A stretch of DNA of 64,000 nt from Cloeon dipterum (GCF_949628265.1 NC_088788.1:35512335-35576334), one strand, 5' to 3'; numbered from the stretch's first letter, positions 49,701 to 61,459 are shown. The notes: a model not told the origin generated them from the sequence alone. Translations and numbers: made by a program.

Positions 49701-52700
49701 GCTTTGATTTCAAATAATTTGCAATGCGCTTTTCTGCCTTTTGATCCGTCAAATAAAAGGCATCTGAAATGCCGTTTACGTCACACAATGGTCTTGATTA
49801 GAGGCCTTAATCGACTGACGCATTTCCCTTCAATTATTTAAACTGTTTCTCGAGTTGGAGTCGCATTTGCATACTTAAACCAGTCTTGCTTTGTACGATT
49901 GAATTGAAAGCCGTTGTTCTTTTCTACTTGCTGCTTCCAGTGGCAAATTGTGCTTTTTTATAAACATCAAAAGGCTTTTTGAAGCGTCGCCGAAACGATG
50001 CTTGTTTCAAAAGACGTGACACGAGTTAACAGTCAGTCAGCTGATGTCCATTTTACTTTTTGCGCAAGGCTCTTGGCGGCGGTCACCCCTGCGCCTTCCG
50101 TGAATGCGCTTTCGGCTGCATTCCGAAAGTGTTCGAGCGGTGTCGGTGCGAGCCTCGCGCGGTGTTATTATTTTTCAAGGCCGTCCAGGTTTATACATCA
50201 GCGGCCGGAATTTCGCACATGACGCGAAAACGACCGCGGCCACGGCCACACGACAACTCTGCTTGATCATGGCGAAAAATTGCTCCCTCCAGGAAGTTGG
50301 CCAAACAATTTGCACCGCTAATTAGTCTTCTTTTGAAATCTCAACATAGGAGACGAGTCAAGAAAATAAGAACGTAATTCAATCCAACGCACCGAATTCA
50401 CTTCGAAACCGAATCGGACAGTGTGAAAAAGTCGTCCGTCAAGACTGGTGATTCCCATCGGAGTGAGAGAGCGAGAATTTCTCACCGCCTCGCTCGGAAC
50501 CGGCCGCACCTGCGGCCACCAGATTCGGCTTCTTGATTTGTCTTTGCTTTTGCAGTGCGCTGCAATGCGTGAACCATAGCTTTCCGGTGTCACCTTCTCC
50601 GTCATTTTCGACCGGCCAGACTAGTAAGAACTCGTTATTATTAAATTAATTATGTGCCGTGCACGAGTGTCGAAGACCTCGCGATCCATTTTTAGATTGC
50701 AGGCCGATATATTCAAACCGCAAGCGTCGCGCATTTTAATGACAAAACGCGTCACGTGAGCCCCGACGCAACGCACGATATATTACATGCGAGTACTTCA
50801 CCAAGCAAACCTCTGAATCACCGAGAAGTGTTTTCAAGTGACGCGAAACAGAAAAAACCTGAATACTATCTGTTGTCAACTTTGAGTGCCCTGCAAACGA
50901 GCGCGGACATATGTGGCTAAATGGTCAACCTCCCTCCACAAATGATAACAAAATTTTTAGGCTCCTTTTTTCTGAATGCGATGGAGCGTTCAAACAAAGC
51001 AACTGCATTACACTTTTTTGTGATTTGAGAGAGACAACGTATAATCAAGTCTTGGAACGTGTTCTTGTGCGAGAAAGTTTCATCTCTGTCTTTTTAGCCA
51101 AAACAAAAACTGGCGAGAGCAAATAGTAATAACAATCCGCAGCGGGTCAAAACCGCAAATTTTTGTGCGGCGGCGCGATAATAACGTGTTGGCAGCGCAG
51201 CTGAATTGATGCATTGACGCCAACAAGAAGTTTTTAGAAAAAAAAGAAGGAGGTACCGTTGCTCGCGAGCGCGCCGCAGACGAGTTGAACTTGACGACAA
51301 TAACACATTATAATTTCTATGATTCCAGCTCGAAATGCATTAATGGAAGTGTTACGAGCAACAGTAGAATGAAACCTGTCCGTCTATTGTGCGCGCGCCA
51401 AATAAATAACCGCATATTAAGGATGCAGAGCTGCTCTCGTTCGAGTGTGAGTGCGACATGCCAAAAGCCGGCAAATAATGATGATGTCTGAGAACTCGCA
51501 ATCGAAGGCTGGAAGATGATGTCAGCGGCGAAACGAGTGCTTGGCTGGATTTGCATGGGCGGCAACAACAGTAACGCGCCTTATCCATTATGCAGCCGGC
51601 CAGGGGGGGCAGGGGGCCAGGTCGGTCAACCGCCTGCCGCGTGTCCTTTCTCTGTTTACTATCGCCCGTTTAAAGGACCATTAGGCGCGTCCACCCGCCC
51701 ATTGCATGTCATTCAAAGCAACGCTCCCGTCCGACCTCAGCAGGTTAACACACCAAGAACAGCTATAGTGCAATTGTCATTTGTCGCTCAGCCACCCACG
51801 CCCTCGCCCTTGGCCTGCCATGCACTCGCCAAGCACAATTTATTTGCTTCAATATTTCATTTCAATTGAAATTTCTCATAAGGGGTTTAGTTTTTGGTGA
51901 TAAATTTGAGTAGGCTTCCATGATGTGAATTTGGTGCACAATTTTCGGTTCGACGATTTTAGCAATTATTCAAATCGATTGAAAAATGCAAATTTTGTTG
52001 AAATTTTTGATTTTATACTAAAAAGGGCAAAATATTTTTTCTGCGTTTGGTCTTTTTAAAATCAACATGGAAGGATCTAAATCAAGTGACACCCCCCTTG
52101 GCAAGTGGTCTTCAGATTTTGATGAAATTCGGTGGAGATGTTGCCCTAGGGGACCTAAGTTGAACCCTAAAATATTAGGTGAAAATTCCAAAAATTGCCC
52201 ATTTTACAGGGGTTCAAAATTTGAGATTTTTGAAAAAGGTGATGTTTTCGGCGATTTGGAACTTTGACTCTGTTTGTGGTAAACACAAAAATTTGGTATC
52301 CAAAATAATCTACGTTTAATGCCAAACAATATCCCCACGACGACCAACTTCGTAGGTCAAAGGTCAAGGTCACTAAATTCGGGTCAAACTTTTCGAAAAA
52401 ATCCCACATACCCTAGTACATAAAATTTTGAAAATTCAAAATAGCCAAAATGTGCCTCATATCCATGGTAACAACATATAAAAAATTGGCGAGACTTATT
52501 TTTTTCTTTTTCGAGATATTTTGAATTGAGTGTTAAAAACCGGTGTTTTCCGGGTCTTCTGATCGCAAATAAAAACACGTTTTCCGCTTAATCTCAGCTT
52601 TTATGGGTCCGATTTAGAAAAACCGCACACCATTCCATACGTAATGACCTCCCCTAGGTAATGCAAGTGATGATAAGGGTGCCCACCCCCTTCGAACCCT

Positions 52701-55700
52701 TAACCACCCCCTGGAAATCCGAAAAAAATATTTTTTCATATATTTACTATCTAAATCGATTAATTAAGCAAAATACTAACCAAATATGTTCCAAAATAAT
52801 TAAAATATAAAATATTTCTATTTTCTTTGTAGAAATAACTTTAAAAAAGTAAAATTGCTCATAAAAAATTATTTAAGTTTTTTTAAATATATTAATAATT
52901 TTGCGTTTCTTTGTTTATTCAAAATGACTGAATTTTATATTTTTATAATGAATTATTAAATATATTTTCTATTCTACAGTGTTTATTTTATTATTATAAA
53001 TAAATGCAACTATTAATAATTGTTTAACCATTGACCATTGGTATTGGGTAAAAATTGTGTGTTTAAAACATTGTTGCTAATGGTTGCATACCTTTATATT
53101 TATAAAAAATACTGTAAAATAGAAAATATATTCGAAAATTCATTAAAAAAATATAAAATTCAGTCATTTTGAATAAACAAAGAAACGCAAAATTATTAAT
53201 ATATTTAAAATAAACATTAATAATTTTTCATGAGCAATTTTACTTTTTTAAAGTTATTTCTACAAAGAAAATAGAAATATTTTATATTTTAATTATTTTG
53301 GAACATATTTGGTTAGTATTTTGCTTAATTAATCGATTTAGATAGTAAATATATGAAAAAATATTTTTTTTCGGATTTCCAGGGGGTGGTTAAGGGTTCG
53401 AAGGGGGAGGGCACCCTTATGATCACTTGCATTACCTAGGGGAGGTCATTACGTATGGAATGGTGTGCGGTTTTTCTAAATCGGACCCATAAAAGCTGAG
53501 ATTAAGCGGAAAACGTGTTTTTATTTGCGATCAGAAGACCCGGAAAACACCGGTTTTTAACACTCAATTCAAAATATCTCGAAAAATAAAAAAATAAGTC
53601 TCGCCAATTTTTTATATGTTGTTACCATGGATATGAGGCACATTTTGGCTATTTTGAATTTTCAAAATTTTATGTACTAGGGTATGTGGGATTTTTTCGA
53701 AAAGTTTGACCCGAATTTAGTGACCTTGACCTTTGACCTACGAAGTTGGTCGTCGTGGGGATATTGTTTGGCATTAAACGTAGATTATTTTGGATACCAA
53801 ATTTTTGTGTTTACCACAAACAGAGTCAAAGTTCCAAATCGCCGAAAACATCACCTTTTTCAAAAATCTCAAATTTTGAACCCCTGTAAAATGGGCAATT
53901 TTTGGAATTTTCACCTAATATTTTAGGGTTCAACTTAGGTCCCCTAGGGCAACATCTCCACCGAATTTCATCAAAATCTGAAGACCACTTGCCAAGGGGG
54001 GTGTCACTTGATTTAGATCCTTCCACATAATTTTTCCTCCGCCGTAAAAACAACACCACTTCAAGTGTATTTTACAAATATGCTTTCTAAAATCCACTGC
54101 GGTGAGTTTATCACTTATCCTGCGCACTTAATCCTCGAGTTTCAACAGCAAAGTGCACTTATTGCTCATTGACATACAATGTTGCAAATCAAGTGGCGAT
54201 TTCCTCATTGCCTCCGACCGCACTACTTTCAACAAAATCCCCATCAATCAGCAGCCACTACGAAATCTATCTTATCAGCGTGTTTTGGTCTATCGACGGC
54301 GACGGAACAAGCCTCACAGGTGAGGGGAATGACCTTGCAAACGTCCTTGGTGTCGAGAGAATCTCTGCCCAAGAAAACGAAAACGGCCCCAAGCGCAGCC
54401 GCTCCATTCCAGTGCGTGATGCGTACAAAAAAACGCGCGCGCCACAAAGCGAGAGAAGAGAGAGAGAGAATGAGAGAGAGAACATAACAAAAAATGACGC
54501 TTGATAGCTGCGGGCGGGCGTACCTTTATCTCGTGGTATTTCTCCTCCAGGTAGTACGCGATGTTGCGGGCCTCCTCGTATTTCTGCGAAAGACGCAGGT
54601 ACTTGTCGTAGTGCCGCTTGAACAGAACAAATCTGCGGACAAATCCAGAGCAATAATTAGTTGAAAAGGACGAGGTTGCGTGTTGTTTATTTGCTAGCGA
54701 GATAAGAGGCAGATCAGATTTTCACACCTTTTAATCTCAGTTGACAGCTAACAAAATAATTAGATTAACACTGCGATGCAAGAAATGCAAAGTATTAGCT
54801 CCTGGCAATTCCAAGTCAAAAAATGCAAACAATCCGGTATATTTCTTCGGGCCATTCACAAATAGTTACAATTTTTTAGAAACCTAGATCATTTTTGGCT
54901 CGCATTCATTCCACCCAACTGCTTTTCACTGTCACGACTATATAAATCTCAAGAAGTCATCACGATTAAAAAAACAATGAAACCACTTGTTTAAATACAG
55001 CGGCAAGCCACAATCTTACTCTGCATGCGTGTAAATGCGGTAAATGAGGCATTCTTTGCTCATCAATTGACCGACTTGTTTTCCTGAAGTGCCGCCCTTT
55101 TCTCACATCCTTTTTTCATTTTGGCTATGACACATATTGTGAGGCTAAACAATTATAAATAACTGAAAATTATAACGTCATTTATAGCTCTATTAAAAAC
55201 ACAATTATCGACTTTCGTATAAATATAAAAAATGTGCTGAAGTATTGAAATTTGAGAAATTGATTGCGGTAAATTACGAATAAACAAGTATAAGAAATAT
55301 TTAGGTTTGTGCAAACGCCTCTTAACAAAAAACAAAATAAAATAGAATAAAATACTTCTGAAAATCACTGCTGCTGAGCATATCCGGCAGATGGTCTGAA
55401 TTTGTTCCCTCGGCCGGCATGGCTTTCTCGGTCAGGGGTTGTGGACCCTTCGGAGGCGCGTTATTCCGTGCGTAGCGCGTGTGACGCCGAGTATACGACT
55501 CGCAGCCAAGAGAGAGAGAAACGTGAGCCAATATCGCATTGTCTTTGGCCACACGTCGCGCCGCGAGTCGAATGAGCGCGCACCCTTGCTCAATGCCTCG
55601 AGTGCCAGCGATTCCACTTCTTAATAGAATGCCACTAATTCCAGCGTGAACGCGCGGCGTAACTCGGCCCCGCCGGCTCGCAACACAATCAACACGTATT

Positions 55701-57800
55701 GTCTTTCGTGTGCCTCTCGCCGTCGGCCGTCGATTCGGCGTGAAAGCAAGTTCGCACCAGCCGCCAACTAATTGTAAGGCGAATCGACGGGAGGCACGCG
55801 ACAACAATTCACATTCACACACGCGGATTATGTCACTTTTCGATTCTCAATTGGCACAAAATTGGTGTTTTTCGCACATTTCAAGTGGTATATACATATT
55901 ATTTTAAATTTATTATCTAGCTCATATAATGAAGAAAGAGATTAGGAATCTAAATGTGTCGCGGAAAAAAATACGGCGCGTGTCGTTACAGATAAAAATA
56001 ATTGTGATGGTTAGTTTTCCCCTGTAAAATATAGTTCAAGCTTCTAAATGATAATTCGTAATGTTGTATCATTATTTCATGAATTTAAAAACAGTGTCAT
56101 CACAAAAGAAAAACTATTTTTAAGGTAACTAACTGTTGTGCTGAGCTGCTAACGATTATACTGTATATGTACATCTATTTTTATTTTTACTTGATTAGCT
56201 TCAACAAAACGTTTTTGGATTGTGTTGCTTAAAAATGCATTTTTCCTAGTCAGTGCAAGTATTTCAAAGTAATTTTCGATAAAATTACGAGGAAGTTGTC
56301 TGTGAAAAACTTCATCGGGAATTTCAGGAGAAAAATGTTAAATAATACACTTTTGTCATTCCAAAAGAAGTTCAATGTCAGTTTGTGTGACTAACTTACC
56401 ATGCGGCAAAATATAAACTCTCTTCTTGTAAAAATACATTTGGCAGACAGACACAAGCGAACGGAAACGCTCACTGTCAGCGATTTCCTAACCACCTTAC
56501 ACTCAAACTTTCAAAGAAAAAACCAACACATCGCACCTTCGAGAAAGCAAGTTACAAACTGCTTAGCAGACGCCTAGTATTTAAAAGAAGAAGAGCTTCG
56601 TTTGTCCCCTAAACGGATGCAACTTATTTAAACGGCTTTTATATTAAAAATTTCAACCAAAAGACAAAATTAGAAAAAATCGCAATGTTTATTAGCAGAG
56701 ATTATTAGTTATATAAAGTGTAATTTTTCGGTTTGATATTACGTATTTTATAATCATCTTTTGGAAAAACGCTCAAACAACAGCGAAACACTTTATTATT
56801 TTAAAATCATGTTTTGGCTGATGAGCAAATTAAAATTTATACTCAATATTCTATAGAAATTTTTGCAAATCATCATATTATGTTCATACTGTGTTTATTC
56901 TTGCTTGTTGATCAATAGATCATAAAAAATGGTAAGAAAATGCGTAAACGAGGGCAATCTCTCGCCGCAGTGAGACACGAAATATCATTAAATTTGTTTT
57001 GCAAAAAATGAGCAGTGAAAGATCCGGGTAATTTTTCGAGCATTTTATATTTTTCAAAGACAATTAAAGAATAAACACACTGGTTTGATCTTTAAATTTG
57101 GAGAAAAACTGAATGGCTTGAGTGGAAAATTTGCAATTTTTCTGTCAATACCGATTCAACAGAAAACATTATTAATACTTCATGTGACAGGGGACATTTA
57201 GGCGAAACTCAACTGTCAACAAAAGGCCTATCTAATTTCGATTTGTTGAGGAAATAATTTCAAAATTTGCAAACTTTGAAAATAACTTGGCCGCGGAGTT
57301 GCGGTGATTACAAATGTAATCCAACCCTTTGTCAATTTGCGAGTGAGAAAAATTTGGAAGGATATAACACGTAGATAGATATACCTATAGAAGTCATTCT
57401 CGGAGACCATGTCCCTGATGCTGTCCTCAGGGTCGACGCGGTCGCAGAGCAGCCTGGAAGGGCCCTGGTGGTGCTGCTGTGCGGCGGGGGCGCACTCGAG
57501 GCGCACGGCGGGCGCCGACTCGGCCTGCTCGAGCACCCTGGCCCTCTGCTTGACGGGCTCGACGCTCAGGTACTGGGTGACGAGGCCGGGCGACGTCAGG
57601 CCCAGGATGTTGTCCTCGCTCTTGCGGGCCGCCACGGGGCCCGTCTGGTAGAACTTGGCAGGCGCGGCCGGCGTCGGCTCCACCGTGTCCAGCGAATCCA
57701 GCGACTTGTTGTACCTGGGACGGTAGCCGTCCATCAGCAGGGCGCTGCCGCGCGGAAACGTCTCGTGGGTGGGCGACGGCATCAGCAGCTCCGAAGCCAT
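28724..57800 (-). CDS. coiled-coil protein of about 600 aa, family not recognised
   Basis: Ten exons on the minus strand: 57385-57800, 54524-54632, 33678-33824, 33478-33618, 31522-31596, 31333-31449, 30967-31083, 30453-30610, 30146-30392, 28724-28999. They sum to 1,803 nt (600 aa) with consistent phases; the acceptor of exon 3 (33824) is the weakest call. Residues 1-138 are a Pro/Ala/Ser-rich head. About 139-375 are charged coiled coil (e.g. RHYDKYLRLSQKYEEARNIA, ERDELAKAREALERRVEERD). A Cys/His cluster H398-x3-C402-x4-C407-x2-C410 could bind a metal. The tail is Ser-rich and very acidic (EEEEEDDDEEEQ near 515), with DSGFSSE and a basic end KWTASFRKLIHRVSKR. It looks like a cytoplasmic scaffold or adaptor; that is inference. 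The first intron pair spans 24 kb. The ATG at 57800 has a good context (GCCGTGATGGC), though the frame is open 230 bp further upstream. Confidence 0.72.
31450..31521 (-). other. 72-nt in-frame optional intron of the coiled-coil gene
   Basis: Starts GTACAG and ends TTTTATGGCAG, so it is spliceable. It is 72 nt with no stop codon, so retention would add 24 residues (with PPLERPPLPDP) in the middle of the coiled coil. Heptad continuity favours splicing. Confidence 0.55.
33678..33764 (-). promoter_or_regulatory. possible internal start (short isoform) of the coiled-coil gene
   Basis: Exon 3 contains an in-phase ATG in a good context (GCGTCCATGGGC) at 33764, giving MGEYKCELVYSLLREKETTV. The DNA just upstream (33765-34100) is GC-richer than the rest of the intron. 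The proposed acceptor for the long form (CCTTTTCCCAG at 33825) would add 20 poorly coiled residues before it. A transcript starting here would encode about 404 residues, the coil and acidic tail only. Confidence 0.4.
35405..35545 (+). repeat. dispersed repeat, copy 1
   Basis: aaaatttgacgcatcctaat, cttcgccaccctgagcaggg, atgaggtc, then ttccaacgcca and cgccactctg match in order the segment at 41225-41340. Confidence 0.6.
39826..39842 (+). repeat. GA microsatellite
   Basis: Run of GA dinucleotides (gagagagagagagagag) inside the large intron; short neighbours gatagataa precede it. Confidence 0.6.
41225..41340 (+). repeat. dispersed repeat, copy 2
   Basis: aaaatttgacacatcccaat, ctttgcccccctgagcagtg, atgacgtcac, then tttgtcca and ttccaacgccactctgg match copy 1 at 35405-35545. 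Same orientation, about 5.8 kb apart, strongly diverged. Family unknown. Confidence 0.6.
45587..45604 (+). repeat. (CCAG)n microsatellite
   Basis: Four and a half CCAG units (ccagccagccagccagcc) inside the large intron. Confidence 0.6.
52068..54025. mobile_element. 1.96-kb foldback element / giant inverted repeat
   Basis: Outer arms of about 900 bp are reverse complements and are aligned without net indels over the outer 340 bp or more (ends tggaaggatctaaatcaagt ... acttgatttagatccttcca). They meet in an AT-rich centre near 53046 where the pairing decays. A few mismatches exist (e.g. gtgatgata against gtgatcata; cccacccc against ccctcccc), so the arms are old or evolving and not a mirror artefact. 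The 80-residue frame found in both arms (52167-52409 and 53684-53926) has no known family. No target duplication is evident. Inner sequence near 52585-52720 / 53378-53510 is the best preserved member of the repeat family seen in decayed form at 4.3, 4.6, 6.0, 8.3 and 16.6-17.0 kb. Confidence 0.8.
54445..54482 (+). repeat. GA-rich simple sequence
   Basis: gagagaagagagagagagaa followed by tgagagagagaac, just downstream of exon 2 of the coiled-coil gene on its strand. Confidence 0.55.
55356..55420 (-). CDS. alternative first coding exon of the coiled-coil gene
   Basis: ATG at 55420 in a strong context (GAAAGCCATGCCG) opens 21 codons plus two bases, from MPAEGTNSDHLP to SSSDFQ, and ends at a GTATTT donor in the same phase as exon 1. 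Joined to exon 2 it reads SSDFQKFVLFKRHYDKY; the main exon 1 gives SENDFYRFVLFKRHYDKY. The DF-x-(K/R)-F ends correspond, so this exon replaces the 139-residue Pro/Ala/Ser-rich head with about 22 residues. The DNA upstream (55421-55830) is GC-rich and looks like a second promoter region. Splicing has not been shown, but frame, phase and end similarity agree. Confidence 0.6.
55421..57384. other. intron 1 of the long isoform; GC-rich probable second promoter at 55.4-55.8 kb
   Basis: Apart from the GC-rich block next to the alternative first exon, the stretch is AT-rich with no coding or repeat signal that I can support. Confidence 0.4.
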
Positions 57801-58537
57801 CACGGCAAACACACCGAAATTCCCGATCAGCCACGCATCAACCTTCCCAAGGCACCAACAAACCGGACAGTGCGCGTACGGGCTAAATGAGGAGGATAGG
57901 CGCTCGCTCGCTCGTCCTCGACCACTCGCGTACAAGTTGCTCCGCTCTTTGACAGCAGTCTTGGCGCCGCGGGTTTTACGTCTTTGTTTACAAACCCGGC
58001 TGTCGAGTCGGCATCTGGCGGGTGGGGGCAAAGCTCGCGGGAAAACACGGAGCAGCCGGTAACAGCTGCCTCCTAGCGGTCAATACCTCAATTCTTATAG
58101 TGACTTTGACGAACGGAGCGGAGACGCGGAGAGACGGAGAGTGCGCCAAAGGTCAGAGACAGGTTTGGTCGGAGGTTCATAATAATACAAGTAAGTGTGT
58201 CAAATCGAGTAATGTATTTGATTCTCTTGCTGCTTTCCAGTTGGTAAACTTGACTGTAACCGGAAACTAAAATAACTTGTAAAAAACTGTTTAAAAAATT
58301 AATAGCGAATTTTCGTTACCCAAAGCGATCGAGCGGCTGTAGCGAGTATAAGCCCAATGTGTGCATGATGTGCTTGAGATTTACTGCCACTATTTTATTT
58401 ATTACTTGTCTTGTTTTATTCTACAACATACATTCTAAACAGGGCTAAGAGTGAAAAATGGAAAGTTTAATCCGAAATTTGAAGAACGAAACTAAAACAC
58501 ACGTAAAGTTAGATTAGGAAAGAACAAAATTAGAATA
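57801..58537. other. 5' region of the coiled-coil gene and spacer to ligase B
   Basis: 57801-58150 is GC-rich (5' UTR and promoter of the minus-strand coiled-coil gene). 58260-58500 is AT-rich spacer. No gene seen. Confidence 0.45.
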
Positions 58538-58547
58538 TTTATTTATT
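58538..58547 (-). terminator. polyadenylation signals of ligase B
   Basis: Two overlapping AATAAA motifs (CAATAAATAAATA on the minus strand) 13-22 bp after the stop codon of ligase B. The spacing is very short, which implies a 3' UTR of only some 40 nt. Confidence 0.6.
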
Positions 58548-58559
58548 GAGTTCGAATTT

Positions 58560-60885
58560 TCAATACGTTTGGGAATATTTCTTCTTGGCCGCAGCTCTGT
58601 CCAATTTGCCTCCTTTGTTCTCGGGCAGAGAATCGACAAAGTGCAATCCTCCGTGCAGATGTTTGTAAAGAGTCAGCTTATTTGCCACCCATTGGAGCAG
58701 TTCCTCTTCAGTGCAGGCGGTTTCCCCGTCTTTCAAAACCACTAGCGCTTTCGCCAGATTCGTGGTTTCTTTGTCCGGGACGCCGATCACGCAGGCCATT
58801 TGGACGGCTGGGTGCTTTTGCAATACAGCTTCAATTTCGGTAGGGTTTACCTGTCACAGAGAAATATTAAATTTTCATTTAAATAAAATATTTGGAAAAA
58901 ATAATAATAACATAGTGCATGTAGTATTTGAACATGAAGGACACCCGCTCTCGCACGAAGAGCTGGCCTTTTGAATCCATGAACACCAAGTCTCCTGTGT
59001 CAAACCAGCCTTCCTCATCAATGCTCGATCTGTTTGGCTTATTTTTCAAGTAATTATCAATTATGTCCATTTTGTTATTTCCATTGGTACCTCTTTGCCT
59101 TTTTCAACCAGATATCCCTTCATTATGTTCCTTCCTCTGATGAAAAGCCTGCCAAGTTTGTTGCGCCCAAGCAATTTATTTGTCTCCACGTCGACAATCT
59201 AAGAATTTAAAAAAAAAATAGAATAATATGCCTTCTTCACGAACAATTTTACCTTTGCCTCTACGAGTGGAAATAGTACCCCGCATGACACGATTTCCTC
59301 CCCTATAAAATTAATAATAAAATTAATTTGCCAGACGAGAAAACTCATTTTTACCATCGGGAGTGGTGCCGAACAAAGACAATTGGTTCGTTGCGCTGTT
59401 TACAGTCATGGAAATCCCCATACATTCAGTCGAAGCAAAAGTCTAAAAATTAAATTACGCCACACAACCTTTACCTACGAGACTGTGAAATAAGCCATAT
59501 TATTTGTTTTACCACATTGACTCTGGTATGCGGGAATTTTCTTTGCAGGAGGTGCACCGTTGTTGGATCCACAATTGACCCACCGAGAGAAATGGCTTTT
59601 AAAAAGCTGAAATCGTGTTTATCCAACTCGGTAGAGCGCGCAAACCCATTGGTGATGTATGGATACAAGAACACTTGTTGCGGCTGCAAGAATGCATTAA
59701 TTATTAATTTGTTAATTTTTTTTAAATGCACCCCAGTTAAAATTTTAACCTTGTACTTGAGGAGTTGAGGGATCAACTCCTCCTTTTTGTATTTGCTGAC
59801 GCAGTGGACAGTGTTGCCAGTTCCAAGATGAAGTGCCGTTGTCCACAAATATGAAATGACATAATTTGAGGCCGTCGTCATTTTGCTCACGTCAGGTCCT
59901 TCGGCAAGAAGCAACGGTCTAAAATATTATTTTCAACGATTAATGTTGAAAATCGGCGTTTGCTCAAATCCAGTCTATAGACTCACTCTAAACTTGCAAT
60001 TAGATTAACAAAGGTTTCGTGAGAATGAATCACTCCTTTTTGAGCGCCAGTACTTCCACTTGTGTTGCAAATAAGCAGGATGTCATTTGGATCGATCTTG
60101 ACAGAGTCGGGAAATGCTAGAAGGATTCAATGAGTTTGCTTAACGCCATGAAAACTAAAATACATATTAATCCATTTTATCAAAATCGTTTCAGGATGCG
60201 TGAGATTAATCTTATTTGATATACCTGTTCCATCATCTCCAGCCAAGTCGGAAAACTTGGTTGTTTCTTCGATATCGGAATCACCAACATTTATTATTGT
60301 GCAGTCCATATCAGTTAGGCTGATTGCCTTTCTGATGGCTTGCACTGTGTCGGCGTCCACTGCGACAAATTTACAGTGGATGTCATTCATTTGGCGCCTG
60401 TACTCCTCTGAAATTAAAAAAAGCTTTCAATTTCGCTCTGATTCTGCTTTGAAATTCAATACCAGGCTGTTCAATTTGACAACATCCCCGAGTCACTCCT
60501 CCCAAAAGCCAGACAGCCAACTGAAGAACTCCAATGCTGACAATGTCATAGCAGACAAAGTACAGAATGTCGCCCTTTGTGAATCCGCGACGAGCCAACC
60601 CACTCGCCACTTTCCTCGCCAGTTGCTCCACTTCCCCAAACAACACTTTTTTGTCCGTGCAGACGTCAACCTAAAACATGGACCTTGCATCTCTATTCTT
60701 TGCGACTTTTTATGCGAACTCACCAGCCAGGGTTTTTCCGCGACAGCGTGCAGTTGTTTTCCTAGCAATTGGAAAATGTATTCCGGAAAGGATGTTTTAG
60801 GAAATTTGCTTGGATCACACGCTATGAACGATTTGAATATTTCGCCACCGTCGGTAGTGTCCCCATTCTTGCTTTGATTAACCAT
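58560..60885 (-). CDS. acyl-CoA ligase-like protein B (ANL superfamily), 561 aa
   Basis: Eleven exons on the minus strand: 60724-60885, 60463-60670, 60225-60407, 59987-60116, 59750-59918, 59513-59683, 59355-59442, 59253-59302, 59091-59198, 58912-59037, 58560-58850. The sum is 1,686 nt, with the same phases as copy A and only small in-frame length differences in exons 1, 4, 7 and 11. Expected to activate an unknown acid to its acyl-AMP and CoA thioester. Motifs: phosphate loop TSGSTGAQKG (203-212), where the usual Pro before Lys is Gln; FASTE (343-347) in place of YGxTE; WFDTGD; RERV; hinge FKYYMHY (459-465); catalytic-type lysine K547 in GGKLDR. The end KKYSQTY is not a peroxisomal signal. 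It lies 655 bp downstream of copy C on the same strand, so B and C are tandem duplicates. B is the most diverged of the three. Confidence 0.88.
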
Positions 60886-60960
60886 CTTCTCTTTGGGGCC
60901 TCGTAGAGCACAATGAATTAAATTTCAACATCTTGTTGTCAGTCTCAATTTTCGTTACAC

Positions 60961-60970
60961 GATAAGATAA
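60961..60970 (-). promoter_or_regulatory. paired GATA-type motif upstream of ligase B
   Basis: TTATCTTATC on the gene strand (GATAAGATAA on the other), 76 bp upstream of the ATG. It is followed on the gene strand's 5' side by GTG and on the 3' side by nothing else conserved. The same core precedes ligase C at 63983-63992. GATA factors drive gut and fat-body genes in insects; that link is inference. Confidence 0.45.
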
Positions 60971-61453
60971 AAATGGCATCATATATCTCATTTCGGTAGA
61001 CAAGCAAATACTGCCCTGGAGGACAAAGTCGAAGTGAGCCCAGACTATAGTACAAATAAACACACTCATGCAAATTTTGTTTGGTTTGTTTTGATCTTTT
61101 ATTTTACCTTATTAAAATACGTCAAGTGTTATCCTAACCTAGTTTACATACCATATACACAGGCAAAAAATCAGACATGTCATGAAATTGATATTTATGG
61201 CCTTAAGAAATATTTGGTCCTCCTCGATCAATTTTATCTCTACCGGTCAATTATTAAATATTCTCGGAATGTTATCACAGACGCCTTGCAGATCGGAGGA
61301 AACTGTGCCGCAGAGCAGTCCTTCATTGCGGGTGGCATCGATCATTCCAGTCTTTCACGCCACGCAAATCCAACACATTTTAGCCGTGGTCAGTGCCGGA
61401 ATGAGCAAAGTTTATAAAAAAAATCAATCACAGGTTCTAAGGGTTGTCTGCCT

Positions 61454-61459
61454 TTTATT
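61454..61459 (-). terminator. polyadenylation signal of ligase C
   Basis: AATAAA on the minus strand about 80 bp after the stop codon at 61540. Confidence 0.4.

Larger units (their letters stand above)
33825..54523 (-). other. 20.7-kb intron of the coiled-coil gene
   Basis: No splice-supported exon or independent gene found. It contains many GC-rich patches with long open frames (e.g. 43446-43973, 48833-49375) that lack family resemblance and compete with other frames. It holds a diverged repeat pair (35405-35545, 41225-41340), simple repeats, and the 1.96-kb inverted repeat at 52068-54025. Unusually long for this gene, whose other downstream introns are under 2.5 kb. First introns of this kind often hold enhancers, but I see no specific site. 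Confidence 0.5.

Noticed and set aside
52167..53926. Identical 80-residue proteins on opposite strands
   Set aside because: Same reason, in the arms of the 52-54 kb inverted repeat.
55322..55822. 166-residue minus-strand frame taken as an independent gene
   Set aside because: Only its end (from 55420) has a strong ATG, correct phase and similarity to the main exon 1 end; the upstream part looks like a GC-rich promoter or UTR.
57228..58031. 267-residue frame starting at 58031 as the true start of the coiled-coil gene
   Set aside because: The upstream part is basic and low in complexity and the ATG at 57800 has the better context; the upstream start cannot be fully excluded.
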